A stretch of 64,000 bases of DNA, from contig NZ_SJEX01000009.1 of the NCBI RefSeq assembly GCF_005930495.1, positions 1 through 64,000 of the forward strand, in the 5' to 3' direction. A program made the position numbers and the translations under genes. The notes under the pieces were generated by a model. The model did no database searches, had not been told where the DNA came from, and was given only the letters and a program-made list of their open reading frames with translations. This stretch comes from Modestobacter excelsi. Its GTDB lineage: Bacteria > Actinomycetota > Actinomycetes > Mycobacteriales > Geodermatophilaceae. This document shows, piece by piece, positions 8,047 through 16,743 of the stretch. The first letter of the stretch is position 1. The number at the start of each line of letters is the position of its first letter.

Positions 8047-8937
8047 TCAGAGGTCGACCTCGGCGAGCACCCGGGGGATCTGCGCCGGCAGCTCGCGGGC
8101 CAGGAAGCCGAGCCGGCCGACCGTCGCGGCCAGCAGCTCCCCGGCCCGGCCGTGCAGGTAGGAGGCCCACACCGCGGCTTGGTCGGGCTCGGCCCCGCGG
8201 GCCAGCAGGCCCGCGACCACCCCGGCCCGCACGTCGCCGGAGCCGGAGACGCCCAGCCCCGCGCCACCGCTCTCGTCCTCCCACAGCCGGCCGTCCGGCC
8301 CGGCGATCCAGCTCGTCGCCCCGCCCAGGCCCACCGTGGCGTGGGTCTGGTCGGCCAGCCGGCGGGCGGCCCCGGCGGGATCGTCCTCGAGCTCGTCGGG
8401 GTCGGCGTGCAGCGAGATGGCGAGCTCGGTCGGGTTGGGGGTGAGCACCGCACGACCGGCCAGGTGGTGCAGGCAGCCGGGGTCGGCCGTGACGGCGGCC
8501 AGCGCGAGGGCATCCAGCGCGACCGGGCCGGTGAGCCCGGGCAGCAGCGCCTCGACCAGCCCGCGGGCCTCGTCGACGTCGGCCAGGCCGGGGCCGATGA
8601 GGACGGCAGACGCGCTCTGCGCCAGGTCGGTGACCAGTTCCGCCGAGTCGGCGCGGATGGCACCGGCCTCGGTCGACGGGACGCCGCGGACCAGCGCCTC
8701 GGGCAGCGCGATGGACACGTGCGGGGCGACCTTCGACGGGACGACGACCTGCAGCTTGCCCGCGCCGGAGCGCAGCGCCGCCTCGGCTGCCAGGGTCACC
8801 GCGCCGAGGGTCTCCGTGCTGCCGCCGATGACCAGGATCGAGCCGCGGGACTCCTTGCCCCCGGTCGGCTCGGGCAACCGCCAGGCGCGCAGCACCTGCG
8901 GGGTGACCAGGGTGGCGTCAGGCTGGGGACGGGACAT
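8047..8937 (-). CDS. nnrD: ADP-dependent NAD(P)H-hydrate dehydratase (carbohydrate-kinase fold)
   Basis: This 296-residue protein belongs to the YjeF C-terminal / ribokinase-like family that repairs hydrated NADH and NADPH. It shows SRGSILVIGGSTETLGAV at the N-terminus, the substrate motif LTPNPTELA, and the ATP/phosphate loop GVSGSGDVRAGVVAGLLARG, where Arg stands in place of the more usual Leu. The epimerase half found fused in many bacteria is absent, so a separate NnrE would be needed. Its start overlaps the preceding phosphatase gene by 20 bases, implying translational coupling. Confidence 0.85.
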   Translation of the reverse strand: MSRPQPDATLVTPQVLRAWRLPEPTGGKESRGSILVIGGSTETLGAVTLAAEAALRSGAGKLQVVVPSKVAPHVSIALPEALVRGVPSTEAGAIRADSAELVTDLAQSASAVLIGPGLADVDEARGLVEALLPGLTGPVALDALALAAVTADPGCLHHLAGRAVLTPNPTELAISLHADPDELEDDPAGAARRLADQTHATVGLGGATSWIAGPDGRLWEDESGGAGLGVSGSGDVRAGVVAGLLARGAEPDQAAVWASYLHGRAGELLAATVGRLGFLARELPAQIPRVLAEVDL

Positions 8938-9667
8938 CGTTCTCCTCGGTCACGGGGGCCTCGTCGTCCGGGTGGCCGTCGAGGTGCTCGACGCTGTTGA
9001 AGGTGACGAGCTGGAAGCGCCCGTCGGACAGCTCGTACCGGGTCACCGAGGTGTTGGCGATCTGGTCGCCCCGGTCGATCTCCAGCAGCTGGGTCTCGGT
9101 GAGCTCCTCCAGCACGTACCGGAACACCATCACCACGGCCTGGTGCGAGACGCACAGCAGCCGCTCGCCGTCGTGCCGCAGCGCCTCGGTGGCCAGCAGG
9201 CTGCGCACCCGCAGGGCGACGTCGGCCCAGCTCTCGCCGCCCGGGGGCCGGTAGTAGAACTTGCCCAGCAGGTCGCGGCGGCGCGCCTCGTCGGGGTACT
9301 CCTCGCGGATCCCCTCCCGGGTCATCCCGTCGAAGGCGCCGAAGTCCCGCTCGCGCAGCCGCTCGTCGTACCGGATCGTCAGCTCCGCCCCGCTGGCCGC
9401 GACGGCCCGCTGCGCCGTGGTCGCCGCCCGGGTGAACGGGGAGCTGAGCACGGTGGTCGGCCGGTCGTCGGCAGGCAGCTCCGCCAGCCAGGCGCCGAGC
9501 GCGTCGGCCTGGGACTCACCGGTGGGCGACAGCGGGACGTCGGGGTCGCGGACGTCGAGCTCGAGCCGGCCCGAGCCCTGCTCGTGCGCCTGGGCATCGG
9601 CCAGGTTGCCCATGCTCTCGCCGTGGCGCACCAGCCACAGCGCGGTGGGGCCCGGTGACTGCGCCAT
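8918..9667 (-). CDS. Histidine phosphatase (phosphoglycerate-mutase-like)
   Basis: This 249-residue protein is in the histidine phosphatase superfamily branch 1. The catalytic RHG motif is in LWLVRHGESMGN, the second arginine and acid in SSPFTRAATTA and ERDFGAFDGM, and the second catalytic His in LLCVSHQAVVM. The GTG/ATG region at 9665-9667 is the only start that keeps the RHG motif at residue about 14. It leads the leftward group that runs through nnrD to the sigma factor. The substrate is unknown; general phosphatases, mutases and alpha-ribazole phosphatases share these motifs. Confidence 0.85.
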   Translation of the reverse strand: MAQSPGPTALWLVRHGESMGNLADAQAHEQGSGRLELDVRDPDVPLSPTGESQADALGAWLAELPADDRPTTVLSSPFTRAATTAQRAVAASGAELTIRYDERLRERDFGAFDGMTREGIREEYPDEARRRDLLGKFYYRPPGGESWADVALRVRSLLATEALRHDGERLLCVSHQAVVMVFRYVLEELTETQLLEIDRGDQIANTSVTRYELSDGRFQLVTFNSVEHLDGHPDDEAPVTEENDVPSPA

Positions 9668-9791
9668 GGAGAGTCCCCGTCCGTCGTCGCGGCGCCGCTG
9701 CTCGGGCCGTCCGCTGACCCGTAGCCGAGGGGGACGGTGACCAAACCGCCGACTGCTGGACGGCGGCGGTCGCGCTCAGCACGATGGGGCC

Positions 9792-10373
9792 GTGGCCGAC
9801 GACACCGCCTTCGAGACACGGGCCTTCCCGAGCGCCGCCGACTTCGACGCCTGGCTGGCGGCCGAGCACGACCGGGCGCCCGGGCTCTTCGTCAAGATCG
9901 CCAAGAAGTCCGCCGGCATCCCGTCGCTCACCGCGGCCGAGGCGGTCGAGGTGGCGCTGTGCCACGGCTGGATCGACGGCCGCGGCAACCGGGTGGACGA
10001 CGACTGGTTCACCGTCCGGTACACCCCGCGGCGGGCGAAGAGCGTGTGGTCGCAGAAGAACGTGGAGACCGTGGCGCGGCTGGTCGCCGACGGCCGGATG
10101 CGGCCGGCCGGGCTCGCGGCGGTCGAGGCCGCCCAGGCCGACGGCCGCTGGGACCGCGCCTACGCCGGGTCGGCGACGATCACGGTGCCCGACGACCTGG
10201 CTGCCGCGCTGGCCGCCGAGCCCGCGGCGGAGTCGTTCTTCGCCGGGCTGGACAAGACCAACCGGTACGCCGTCCTCTGGCGGGTGCACACCGCCGCCAC
10301 CCCGCAGACCCGGGCCAAGCGCATCGCTGCCTGCGTCCAGATGCTCGCGGAGGGTCGCCGCTTCCACCAGTGA
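9792..10373 (+). CDS. YdeI/OmpD-associated family protein
   Basis: The 193-residue product matches the YdeI family of small cytosolic proteins. Typical blocks are GLFVKIAKKSAG, LTAAEAVEVALCHGWIDG and the basic FTVRYTPRRAKSVWSQKN, with FAGLDKTNRYAVLWRVHTA and QTRAKRIAACVQMLAEG at the C-terminus. The biochemical role of this family is not established; in some bacteria members are linked to stress or peptide resistance. It starts at a GTG and is divergent from the histidine phosphatase gene. Confidence 0.8.
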   Translation: MADDTAFETRAFPSAADFDAWLAAEHDRAPGLFVKIAKKSAGIPSLTAAEAVEVALCHGWIDGRGNRVDDDWFTVRYTPRRAKSVWSQKNVETVARLVADGRMRPAGLAAVEAAQADGRWDRAYAGSATITVPDDLAAALAAEPAAESFFAGLDKTNRYAVLWRVHTAATPQTRAKRIAACVQMLAEGRRFHQ

Positions 10374-10502
10374 GCCGCGTGTCGCGCCCGCGTGCTGGTT
10401 CCGGACGACGACGACCGCCTCACCTGCGGGTCCGCTCCGCTAGGAAGTCCCGCGTCCCGCGCCCGGCGGGACGGCAGCGGGACGACCTCAGGAGGCTCCT
10501 CC

Positions 10503-11843
10503 GTGACCAGCACGCTCGACCAGCTCACCGGCACCGTGCACCGCCCCGGCGACCCGGGCTGGACCGCGGCGGTGACCGGGTACAACCTCGCCGTCGTGCA
10601 CGCGCCCGCCCTCGTCGTCGAGGCGCACTCGGTCGACGACGTCGTCGCCGCGGTCCGGTACGCCGCCGCCGAGGGCCTCGCGGTGACGGTGCAGAACACC
10701 GGGCACGGTGCCCGCCGTCCCGTCGGACCGGACACCCTGCTGCTGCGCACCGGCGCCCTGGACGGCGTGGCGGTGGACCCCGTCGGCCGCACCGTGACCG
10801 TGGGCGCCGGCGTCACCAGCGGCCAGGTCGCGGCCGCCACCGCGCCGCACGGGCTGGCGATGGTCGCCGGCTCCGCCGGCACGGTGGGCGTCGTCGGGAT
10901 GACCACCGGGGGCGGCATGGGCCCGCTGGCGCGGGCGCTGGGCTTCGCCTCCGACCGGGTGCGCAGCTTCGAGGTGGTGACCGCCGACGGCGAGCAGCGG
11001 CACGTGTCCGCCGACAGCGAGCCCGACCTCTTCTTCGCCCTGCGGGGCGGCGGTGGCGGGGTCGCCGTCGTCACCTCGCTGACCGCGGACCTGGTCGAGC
11101 TGCCCGGTTTCTGGGGTGGCGCGGTGTTCTTCCCCGGCGCCCAGGCGGCCGCCGTCCTGCACGCCTGGCGGGCCTGGGCGCCCACGCTGCCCACCGAGGT
11201 GACCACGTCGATCGCGCTGCTCCGGCTCCCGGACCTGCCGCAGCTCCCCCCGCCGCTGCGCGGGCAGTTCCTGGTGCACCTGCGGATCGCCTCGACCGGC
11301 TCACCGGCCGACGGTGCGGCCCTGCTCGCGCCGATGCTGGAGGTGGCCCCGGTGGTGATCGACACCGTCGGCCCGAGGCCGTACACCGAGATCGGCGCCG
11401 TCCACCTCGACCCGGAGGAGCCGGCTCCCGCCGCGGAGTCCGGCTGCCTGCTCCGCGAGCTGCCCGCCGAGGCGGTCGACGCGCTGCTCGCCCTGGCCGG
11501 GCCGGGTGTGGAGACACCGCTGCTGGCGGTGGAGCTGCGTCAGCTCGGTGGCGCGCTGGCGGTGCGCCCTGCGGTGCCGGACGCGGTGAGCGGCCGGGAC
11601 GCCGCCTTCTCGCTGTTCGCGATCGGCATGCTCGCCCCACCGGTCGCCGCGCAGGTACCGGCCGCCGTCCGCGCCGCGGTCGCCGCGCTGGCGCCGTGGC
11701 GGTCGGGGGTGCAGTACGGCTTCGCGGCCGGTCAGGACCTCACCGACGCGTGGACCCCGGACGTCCTGGCGCGGCTGCGGCAGGTCACCCGCGACCGCGA
11801 CCCGAACGGCCTGTTCCGCGCCGCCCAGCAGCTGCCCGGCTAG
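10503..11843 (+). CDS. FAD-linked oxidase (FAD_binding_4 / BBE type)
   Basis: This 446-residue flavoenzyme has a PCMH-type FAD domain followed by a substrate domain and a short berberine-bridge-like C-terminus (DRDPNGLFRAAQQLPG). The His of QNTGHGARR is at the place where family members attach FAD covalently; the usual second Cys is not obvious (GVVGMTTGGGMGPLARALG). Members oxidise sugars, alcohols or alkaloid-like substrates with O2. The GTG start at 10503 is set by a perfect GGAGG at about 10491. The substrate cannot be inferred from neighbours. Confidence 0.82.
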   Translation: MTSTLDQLTGTVHRPGDPGWTAAVTGYNLAVVHAPALVVEAHSVDDVVAAVRYAAAEGLAVTVQNTGHGARRPVGPDTLLLRTGALDGVAVDPVGRTVTVGAGVTSGQVAAATAPHGLAMVAGSAGTVGVVGMTTGGGMGPLARALGFASDRVRSFEVVTADGEQRHVSADSEPDLFFALRGGGGGVAVVTSLTADLVELPGFWGGAVFFPGAQAAAVLHAWRAWAPTLPTEVTTSIALLRLPDLPQLPPPLRGQFLVHLRIASTGSPADGAALLAPMLEVAPVVIDTVGPRPYTEIGAVHLDPEEPAPAAESGCLLRELPAEAVDALLALAGPGVETPLLAVELRQLGGALAVRPAVPDAVSGRDAAFSLFAIGMLAPPVAAQVPAAVRAAVAALAPWRSGVQYGFAAGQDLTDAWTPDVLARLRQVTRDRDPNGLFRAAQQLPG

Positions 11844-11845
11844 GT

Positions 11846-11901
11846 GGCCCCGGTGCAGGGGCCCGCCGCGAGCTGGCGAGTGGTGGGGGGCAGCGGGGTC
11901 C
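11846..11901. repeat. Nested-palindrome intergenic repeat, copy 2
   Basis: This copy reads GGCCCCGGTGCAGGGGCCC ... GGGGGGCAGCGGGGTCC and is the opposite orientation of copy 1. It fills the gap between the convergent oxidase and NlpC/P60 genes and abuts both stop codons. Confidence 0.75.
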
Positions 11902-12915
11902 TCACGCTGTGACGCGGCGGGCGCCGACGTAGCCGGCCTTGTCCACGCTGGTGACGGCGACCGGCTTGCCGGTCACGCTCGCGTGCACCATCTGGCCGTT
12001 GCCGATGTAGATCCCGACGTGGCTGACCGGTGAGTAGAAGAACACCAGGTCACCGGGCTCGAGCTCGGCCCGGGAGACCGCCACGCCCATCGTGGACTGT
12101 GCGCGGCTGGAGTGCGGCAGGGTGACCCCGGCGGCGGCGTAGGCGTACATCGTCAGGCCGGAGCAGTCGAAGGTGTCCGGGCCGCTGGCGCCGACGCCGT
12201 ACATGTCGCCCACCTGGGCCAGCGCGGTCTGCACCGCGACCCCGGCGGCGGCGGTCGGCGCGGGCGCCGGGCTGGCGGTGACCTCGGGGCCGGCCAGCAC
12301 GGTCTGCACCCGGACCTGGTCGTCCGCCGAGAGCCGGGCCAGGTCGGCCTGGTAGCCGGCCAGCTCGTCCCTCAGCTGCGCCTTCTGCGACTCCAGGTCG
12401 GCCGCGGCCGCGGCGGCGGCGGCCGCGGCGTCGTCCGCGGCCTGCTGCGCCTCGTCGGCGGCGGTGCGCGCCGCGGTCGCCTGGGCGACGATCGCGTCGG
12501 CGTGCGAGGCCAGCTGGTCGAGGGTGTTCATCTGCTGGATCAGGTCGTCGGCCGACCCGCTGGTGAGGAAGGCGGCCAGCCGGCCGCGGGTGGTGCCGAC
12601 GTACCCGGTCTGCGCGATCGCCCGCAGCTCCGGCTCCAGCGCGTCGAGCTGTGCCTGCGCCTGGGTCGCCGCTGCGGCGGCGGCGGTCGCGGCCACCTGC
12701 TGCTGATCGGCGGCTGCCGCGGCCTGGTTGACCTCCTCGCCGACCTGCGCGAGCTGCTGCCCGGTGTCCGCGACGGCCTGCCGGGCCTGCTCGGCGGTGG
12801 CCGGGGCGGTGGCCGGGGCGGCGGAGCTGGTCGTCGGGGTGAGGACGACGGCGACACCGGCGGTCAGCGCGAGGGCGGTGGCGAGCGTCCACCGTCGCGT
12901 GGTCGATCGGGTCAC
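11902..12915 (-). CDS. Secreted NlpC/P60 peptidoglycan endopeptidase
   Basis: This 337-residue protein is an RipA/Cwlk-like cell-wall hydrolase that cuts peptide stems of peptidoglycan. A signal peptide (TLATALALTAGVAVVLTPTTSSAAPA) is followed by about 150 residues of Ala/Gln/Glu-rich coiled coil, then the NlpC/P60 domain from about residue 220. The catalytic Cys is in DTFDCSGLTMYAY and the His in SHVGIYIGNGQMVHA. The coiled coil probably masks the active site. The GTG at 12913-12915 is favoured by a GGAGG just upstream and by the position of the signal peptide. Confidence 0.88.
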   Translation of the reverse strand: MTRSTTRRWTLATALALTAGVAVVLTPTTSSAAPATAPATAEQARQAVADTGQQLAQVGEEVNQAAAAADQQQVAATAAAAAATQAQAQLDALEPELRAIAQTGYVGTTRGRLAAFLTSGSADDLIQQMNTLDQLASHADAIVAQATAARTAADEAQQAADDAAAAAAAAAADLESQKAQLRDELAGYQADLARLSADDQVRVQTVLAGPEVTASPAPAPTAAAGVAVQTALAQVGDMYGVGASGPDTFDCSGLTMYAYAAAGVTLPHSSRAQSTMGVAVSRAELEPGDLVFFYSPVSHVGIYIGNGQMVHASVTGKPVAVTSVDKAGYVGARRVTA

Positions 12916-12981
12916 GAGGGGCCTCCGTCTGCGCGCGTCGCGCCCGGGGAGGGGCGACGGGCTCCGCGCGCGTCGATACGG

Positions 12982-13008
12982 AAGGTAGGGAGATCGTGAC
13001 GTTGTCAA
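12982..13008 (-). promoter_or_regulatory. Candidate sigma-70-type promoter for the NlpC/P60 gene
   Basis: On the minus strand a consensus -35 TTGACA (13003-13008) is followed after 15 bases by TACCTT (12982-12987). The spacing is short but the -35 is perfect and unusual in this GC-rich context. Confidence 0.4.
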
Positions 13009-13048
13009 GAGGTCCGGCACGCCGGGACCGATCGGTCCGCAGGAGACC

Positions 13049-13528
13049 TCAGTCCCACAGGCCCCGTGCGCCACTCCCACCCCGCGCGGAGGGGATCAAG
13101 CGGTCCGCGACGGTGCCGGTGGTGAAGGAGTAGACGGCCTTGTGCGCGACGTCGACGACCTGGTCGCGGCGGGACCAGGTCCACGGCGGCGCGCCCACGC
13201 CGGTGACGTTCTCCAGCGTCTGGTCCACCGCGAGCCGCACGACGGTGTGCCAGGCAGAGGCGCGCGGGCCGCGCAGCCCGGCGGCGGACCAGATGCCCCG
13301 CAGCGCTCCGACGACGGCGCCGGTGCCCCAGTGCATGAGGTGGTTGCGGACCGGTGGACGCGCGGACTCCGGGAGCCGACGTCCGGTGGCCAGCGCGGTG
13401 AGCGTGCGTCCCGGCACGTAGGAGTCCGGACGGTGGGTGAACTGCTGCTCGAGCTTCTCCCCCGCGGTCATCACGGCGACGCCGGCGAGGCCGGCCACTG
13501 CTCCACGTGCTGCTGCTCGGGCCCACAT
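13049..13528 (-). CDS. Hypothetical protein, possibly membrane-associated
   Basis: The 159-residue product begins MWARAAARGAVAGLAGVAVMTAGEKLE, a weakly hydrophobic N-terminal segment, and includes further small-residue helices (HWGTGAVVGALRGIWSAAG). The arrangement recalls YagU/DUF1440-like small membrane proteins but I cannot confirm the family. It lies downstream of a Cys-rich small gene, separated by a strong hairpin, so it is probably transcribed alone. Confidence 0.55.
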   Translation of the reverse strand: MWARAAARGAVAGLAGVAVMTAGEKLEQQFTHRPDSYVPGRTLTALATGRRLPESARPPVRNHLMHWGTGAVVGALRGIWSAAGLRGPRASAWHTVVRLAVDQTLENVTGVGAPPWTWSRRDQVVDVAHKAVYSFTTGTVADRLIPSARGGSGARGLWD

Positions 13529-13583
13529 GCCCTGCGGCCTACCCGCAGGACGGTCACCGCCAACCCGACCCCGGACATGCAGC

Positions 13584-13615
13584 GAGCCGCCCACCGGTTG
13601 CCCGGTGGACGGCTC
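13584..13615 (-). terminator. Strong hairpin after the Cys-rich gene
   Basis: GAGCCGCCCACCGG (13584-13597) pairs with CCGGTGGACGGCTC (13602-13615) with one mismatch and a 4-base loop. It is 20 bases past the stop of the gene at 13635-13940. Confidence 0.65.
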
Positions 13616-13634
13616 GTGGTGCTGGCTGGTGCGG

Positions 13635-13940
13635 TCAGCCCGCAGCGGGCTCGGAGGCCTCGAGCGCCTCCAGGGTGGCGACGTCGCGCAGGATGGCGGA
13701 GAGCTCGGCGGAGCTCCAGGACTCGCAGCAGTCGCAGTCGCCGGTGGCGGTGAAGCTGCGCAGCCCGAGGCTGCCGCCGGCCTGGTCCTCGGCGAGGGCG
13801 AGCTGGCCGTCGTCGGGGTTGCGGTGGCACCGGCACGACGAGGCGCACATGCCCAGCCCCCAGCCCGAGACGATCACGGACGGGCCGTTCTCGTGGACCT
13901 TGCCCAGCTGGAAGATGGAAGGCTTCTGGCAGTACGTCAT
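13635..13940 (-). CDS. Small cysteine-rich protein, 101 residues
   Basis: I do not recognise this protein. It has seven cysteines in three groups: MTYC at the start, MCASSCRCH near residue 32 and GDCDCCES near residue 74. The pattern suggests a metal site (zinc or iron-sulfur) rather than secreted disulfides, since there is no signal peptide. The ATG at 13938-13940 has a GGGAG ribosome site. It stands alone between two intergenic gaps, and no neighbour suggests a role. Confidence 0.6.
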   Translation of the reverse strand: MTYCQKPSIFQLGKVHENGPSVIVSGWGLGMCASSCRCHRNPDDGQLALAEDQAGGSLGLRSFTATGDCDCCESWSSAELSAILRDVATLEALEASEPAAG

Positions 13941-14233
13941 GTCGGGCTCCCCTCGCCGTCCTGCCACGGCGGGCAGCGCGTCGTCATCGGCGTTCGGGGA
14001 GAAGTAGACACGAACCAGGTTCGATGTCCGCGTCGGCAGGGCACGAAACGCGGTCCGGTCAGAACGTCCTGCTCATCCGTCCCACGGGTCGCGGGGGACC
14101 CTGCTGTCCCCGGCCCGCGATCCAGTGCCCCGGGCGAGGACACTGCACGGCAGGACCACCGGGAGGCCGAGACGGCGGCCGCGGACCGGTGGCCGGTGGC
14201 CGGGCACGGCCGCCCCCCAGGTGGAGGTCCCCC

Positions 14234-14794
14234 GTGGACACCAGCACACGTCAGGACGTCGGTCTGCTCCTCTTCCGGCTCGGGGTCGGCGGCACCCTCG
14301 CCGCCCACGGCACCCAGAAGCTGTTCGGCTGGTTCGGCGGCGGCGGGGTGGAGGGCACCTCGGCCGGCATGGAGGCGATGGGCTTCCTGCCCCCGCGGAC
14401 GAGCGCGGTGATGGCCGGCCTCGGCGAGACCGCCGGCGGGCTCGCGCTCGCGGTCGGGCTGGCCACCCCGGTGGGCGGGGCGGCGGCGGCCTCCACGATG
14501 GCCGCGGCCGGCGCCGTCCACCACCCGGCCGGGTTCTTCGCCACCGAGGGCGGCTTCGAGTACACCGGCGTCCTGGCGCTGGCCGGCACCGCCGTGGCGA
14601 TCAGCGGGCCGGGCCGGTTCTCGCTGGACCGGCTGACCGGCGACCGGCTGAACCGGCCGTGGATGAGCGCCGCCGCCCTCACCGTGCTGGGCGGCGCCTC
14701 GGCGTTCGTCGTCGCGCGCCGCAACCGGGCGGTGGCCGCCGCCGCACCCGCCGCCGTCCTGGACGCACCGTCCGACGCGGCGTCGGGCGGCTGA
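14234..14794 (+). CDS. DoxX family membrane protein
   Basis: This 186-residue protein has four predicted membrane segments and the DoxX family opening RLGVGGTLAAHGTQKLFGWFGGGG, followed by MAGLGETAGGLALAVGLATPVGG. DoxX proteins are linked to thiosulfate metabolism or thiol redox balance in some organisms, but the general role is unclear. The GTG start at 14234 has a GGAGG site. A block of about 290 bases upstream (13941-14233) holds no gene that I can support. Confidence 0.82.
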   Translation: MDTSTRQDVGLLLFRLGVGGTLAAHGTQKLFGWFGGGGVEGTSAGMEAMGFLPPRTSAVMAGLGETAGGLALAVGLATPVGGAAAASTMAAAGAVHHPAGFFATEGGFEYTGVLALAGTAVAISGPGRFSLDRLTGDRLNRPWMSAAALTVLGGASAFVVARRNRAVAAAAPAAVLDAPSDAASGG

Positions 14795-14811
14795 CCGCGG
14801 GTCAGCGCCCG
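14784..14811. terminator. Bidirectional hairpin overlapping both stop codons
   Basis: CGGGCGGCTGACC pairs with GGTCAGCGCCCG between the convergent DoxX and glyA genes. The two stops (14792-14794 and 14802-14804) lie within the stem, so the structure serves both strands. Confidence 0.65.
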
Positions 14812-16235
14812 GAGAGGTCGACCTCCGGGTAGAGCGGGTGCGCGCCGACAAGCTCGGCGGCCCGGGACCGCACCCGCTCGGCGACCGCGACGTCCAGCCG
14901 GTAGCGGACCTTCGAGTCGCCGTCGGGCCGGGTGTGGGCCAGCACGTCGACGAGCAGGTCGCCGACCTCGGCGAGCTCGGCCTCGCGGAGGCCACGGGTG
15001 GTCAGCGCCGGCGTGCCGAGCCGGATCCCGGAGGTGTACCAGGGGCCGTTCGGGTCGGCGGGCACGGAGTTGCGGTTGGTCACCAGGCCGGCGTCCAGCA
15101 GCGCCGCCTCGGCCTGCCGGCCGGTGAGCCCGAAGCCGCCGACGTCGACCAGCACCAGGTGGTTGTCGGTGCCGCCGGTGACCAGCCGTGCGCCACGGCG
15201 CAGCAGCCCGTCGGCGAGCGCCTGGGCGTTGTCGACGATCTGCTGGGCGTAGCCGGCGAACTCCGGACGGCGTGCCTCGGCCAGCGCGACCGCCTTGGCC
15301 GCCATCACGTGCGGCAGCGGGCCGCCGAGCACCATCGGGCAGCCCCGGTCGACGTCCGGGGCGTACTGCTCGGTGCAGAGCACCATCCCGCCGCGCGGCC
15401 CGCGCAGCGACTTGTGCGTGGTGGTGGTGACGACGTCGGCGTGCGGCACCGGGTCGAAGTCACCGGTGAGCACCTTGCCCGCCACCAGTCCGGCGAAGTG
15501 CGCCATGTCGACCATCAGGGTCGCGCCCACCTCGTCGGCGATCTCCCGCATCGCGGCGAAGTCGACCCGCCGCGGGTAGGCGGAGTAGCCGGCGACCAGG
15601 ATCAGCGGCCGGAACTCGCGGGCGCGCTCGCGGAGGGCTGCGTAGTCGATCAGCCCGGTCTCGGGATCGGTGCCGTAGCTGGACTGCTGGAACATCTTCC
15701 CGGAGATGTTCGGCCGGAACCCGTGGGTGAGGTGGCCGCCGGCGTCCAGCGACATGCCCAGCATCCGCTGGTCGCCCAGCGCCCGGCGCAGCCGCGCCCA
15801 GTCGGCCTCGCTGAGCCCGTCGACGTTCGTCACGCCTGCCTCGGCCAGCGCGGGGCTCTCCACCCGGTGCGCCAGGATCGACCAGAAGGCGACCAGGTTG
15901 GCGTCGATGCCCGAGTGCGGCTGGACGTAGGCGTGGTCGGCCCCGAAGAGCTCGCGGGCGTGCTCGGCGGCCAGCCGCTCGACGGTGTCGACGTTCTGGC
16001 AGGCGGCGTAGAACCGCCGGCCCCGCGTGCCCTCGGCGTACTTGTCGCTGAACCAGTTGCCCATCGCCAGCAGGACGGCCGGCGAGGCGTAGTTCTCGCT
16101 GGCGATGAGCTTGAGGCTCTCCCGCTGGTCGGTGAGCTCCTGCCCGATGGCGGCTGCCACCCGGGGCTCGACCTGCGCGATCACGTCCAGCGCACCGGCG
16201 AAGGCGGCGGTCTCACGGCTGACGGTGGTGGTCAT
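14802..16235 (-). CDS. glyA: Serine hydroxymethyltransferase
   Basis: This 477-residue PLP enzyme interconverts serine and glycine with tetrahydrofolate, feeding one-carbon units. Family blocks include [48 protein letters not shown] and the PLP-lysine motif [15 protein letters not shown]. It is longer than the roughly 420-residue E. coli enzyme, with insertions typical of some actinobacterial second copies. The ATG at 16233-16235 has an AGGAG site. A ZTP riboswitch in its leader ties expression to folate and purine status. Confidence 0.93.
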   Translation of the reverse strand: MTTTVSRETAAFAGALDVIAQVEPRVAAAIGQELTDQRESLKLIASENYASPAVLLAMGNWFSDKYAEGTRGRRFYAACQNVDTVERLAAEHARELFGADHAYVQPHSGIDANLVAFWSILAHRVESPALAEAGVTNVDGLSEADWARLRRALGDQRMLGMSLDAGGHLTHGFRPNISGKMFQQSSYGTDPETGLIDYAALRERAREFRPLILVAGYSAYPRRVDFAAMREIADEVGATLMVDMAHFAGLVAGKVLTGDFDPVPHADVVTTTTHKSLRGPRGGMVLCTEQYAPDVDRGCPMVLGGPLPHVMAAKAVALAEARRPEFAGYAQQIVDNAQALADGLLRRGARLVTGGTDNHLVLVDVGGFGLTGRQAEAALLDAGLVTNRNSVPADPNGPWYTSGIRLGTPALTTRGLREAELAEVGDLLVDVLAHTRPDGDSKVRYRLDVAVAERVRSRAAELVGAHPLYPEVDLSGR

Positions 16236-16254
16236 CGGGCACTCCTGGCGTCGA

Positions 16255-16335
16255 CGGGAGCCCAGGCGCGCGGCGGTCGACGGAGCCGCTCCCCGGTGGT
16301 GGTCCACCTGTCAGCGCCAGTCACGGCCCGCTGCG
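16255..16335 (-). promoter_or_regulatory. ZTP (pfl) riboswitch upstream of glyA
   Basis: Read on the minus strand, the leader has the pfl-motif blocks in order: CCGTGACTGGCG, then a helix GGTGGACCACC with CCGGGGAGC, and the highly conserved GCGCGCCTGGGC near 16259-16270. The ZTP class is known to sense ZMP/ZTP, which build up when 10-formyl-tetrahydrofolate is short, and is known before glyA. Binding should raise glyA expression. Confidence 0.85.
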
Positions 16336-16430
16336 AGCGTAGCGGCAGCCCGCCCCGGACCCCCGGCCGGTGGCACCGGATGGCCGCCTGCCGGTGGTGC
16401 GGCGGTCATCCCGCTGGGTATGGGGGCTCC

Positions 16431-16724
16431 ATGTCCATGAGCGCACCGTCCGACCCGGTCCAGCCCTCAACCGACGACGGGATCCCCGCCGCGGACGCCG
16501 GGACCGGCGCACCTCCGCCGGCCGAGGGCTTCGGGGTCGGCGGCGAGGAGCCGGACCGCCCCGAGGAGACCGACGGGGGCAGCCCGGCCGCGACGCAGAG
16601 CACGACCCCCTTCCACACCCCGGACCCCACCGAGGTCGGCCCGGAGCCGACCGGCAACCCGGTCGACCCGGCCATCTCCACCACGACGCCGGACCCCGGG
16701 CAGACCGGCCGCGACGAGCGCTGA
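16431..16724 (+). CDS. Hypothetical acidic, low-complexity protein
   Basis: The 97-residue frame is rich in Pro, Glu, Asp, Thr and Gly and has no hydrophobic core, so it is probably disordered. It begins MSMSAPSDPVQPSTDDG and ends GQTGRDER. Two ATGs six bases apart are possible starts. Similar short disordered proteins are common in this group of actinomycetes. No function can be assigned, and a spurious frame is possible. Confidence 0.45.
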   Translation: MSMSAPSDPVQPSTDDGIPAADAGTGAPPPAEGFGVGGEEPDRPEETDGGSPAATQSTTPFHTPDPTEVGPEPTGNPVDPAISTTTPDPGQTGRDER

Positions 16725-16743
16725 CCGGCCCACGGCCCTGGTC

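Noticed and set aside
12916-13048. c-di-AMP (ydaO) riboswitch upstream of the NlpC/P60 gene
   Set aside because: Such switches often precede these genes in actinomycetes, but the leader is short and lacks the conserved blocks.
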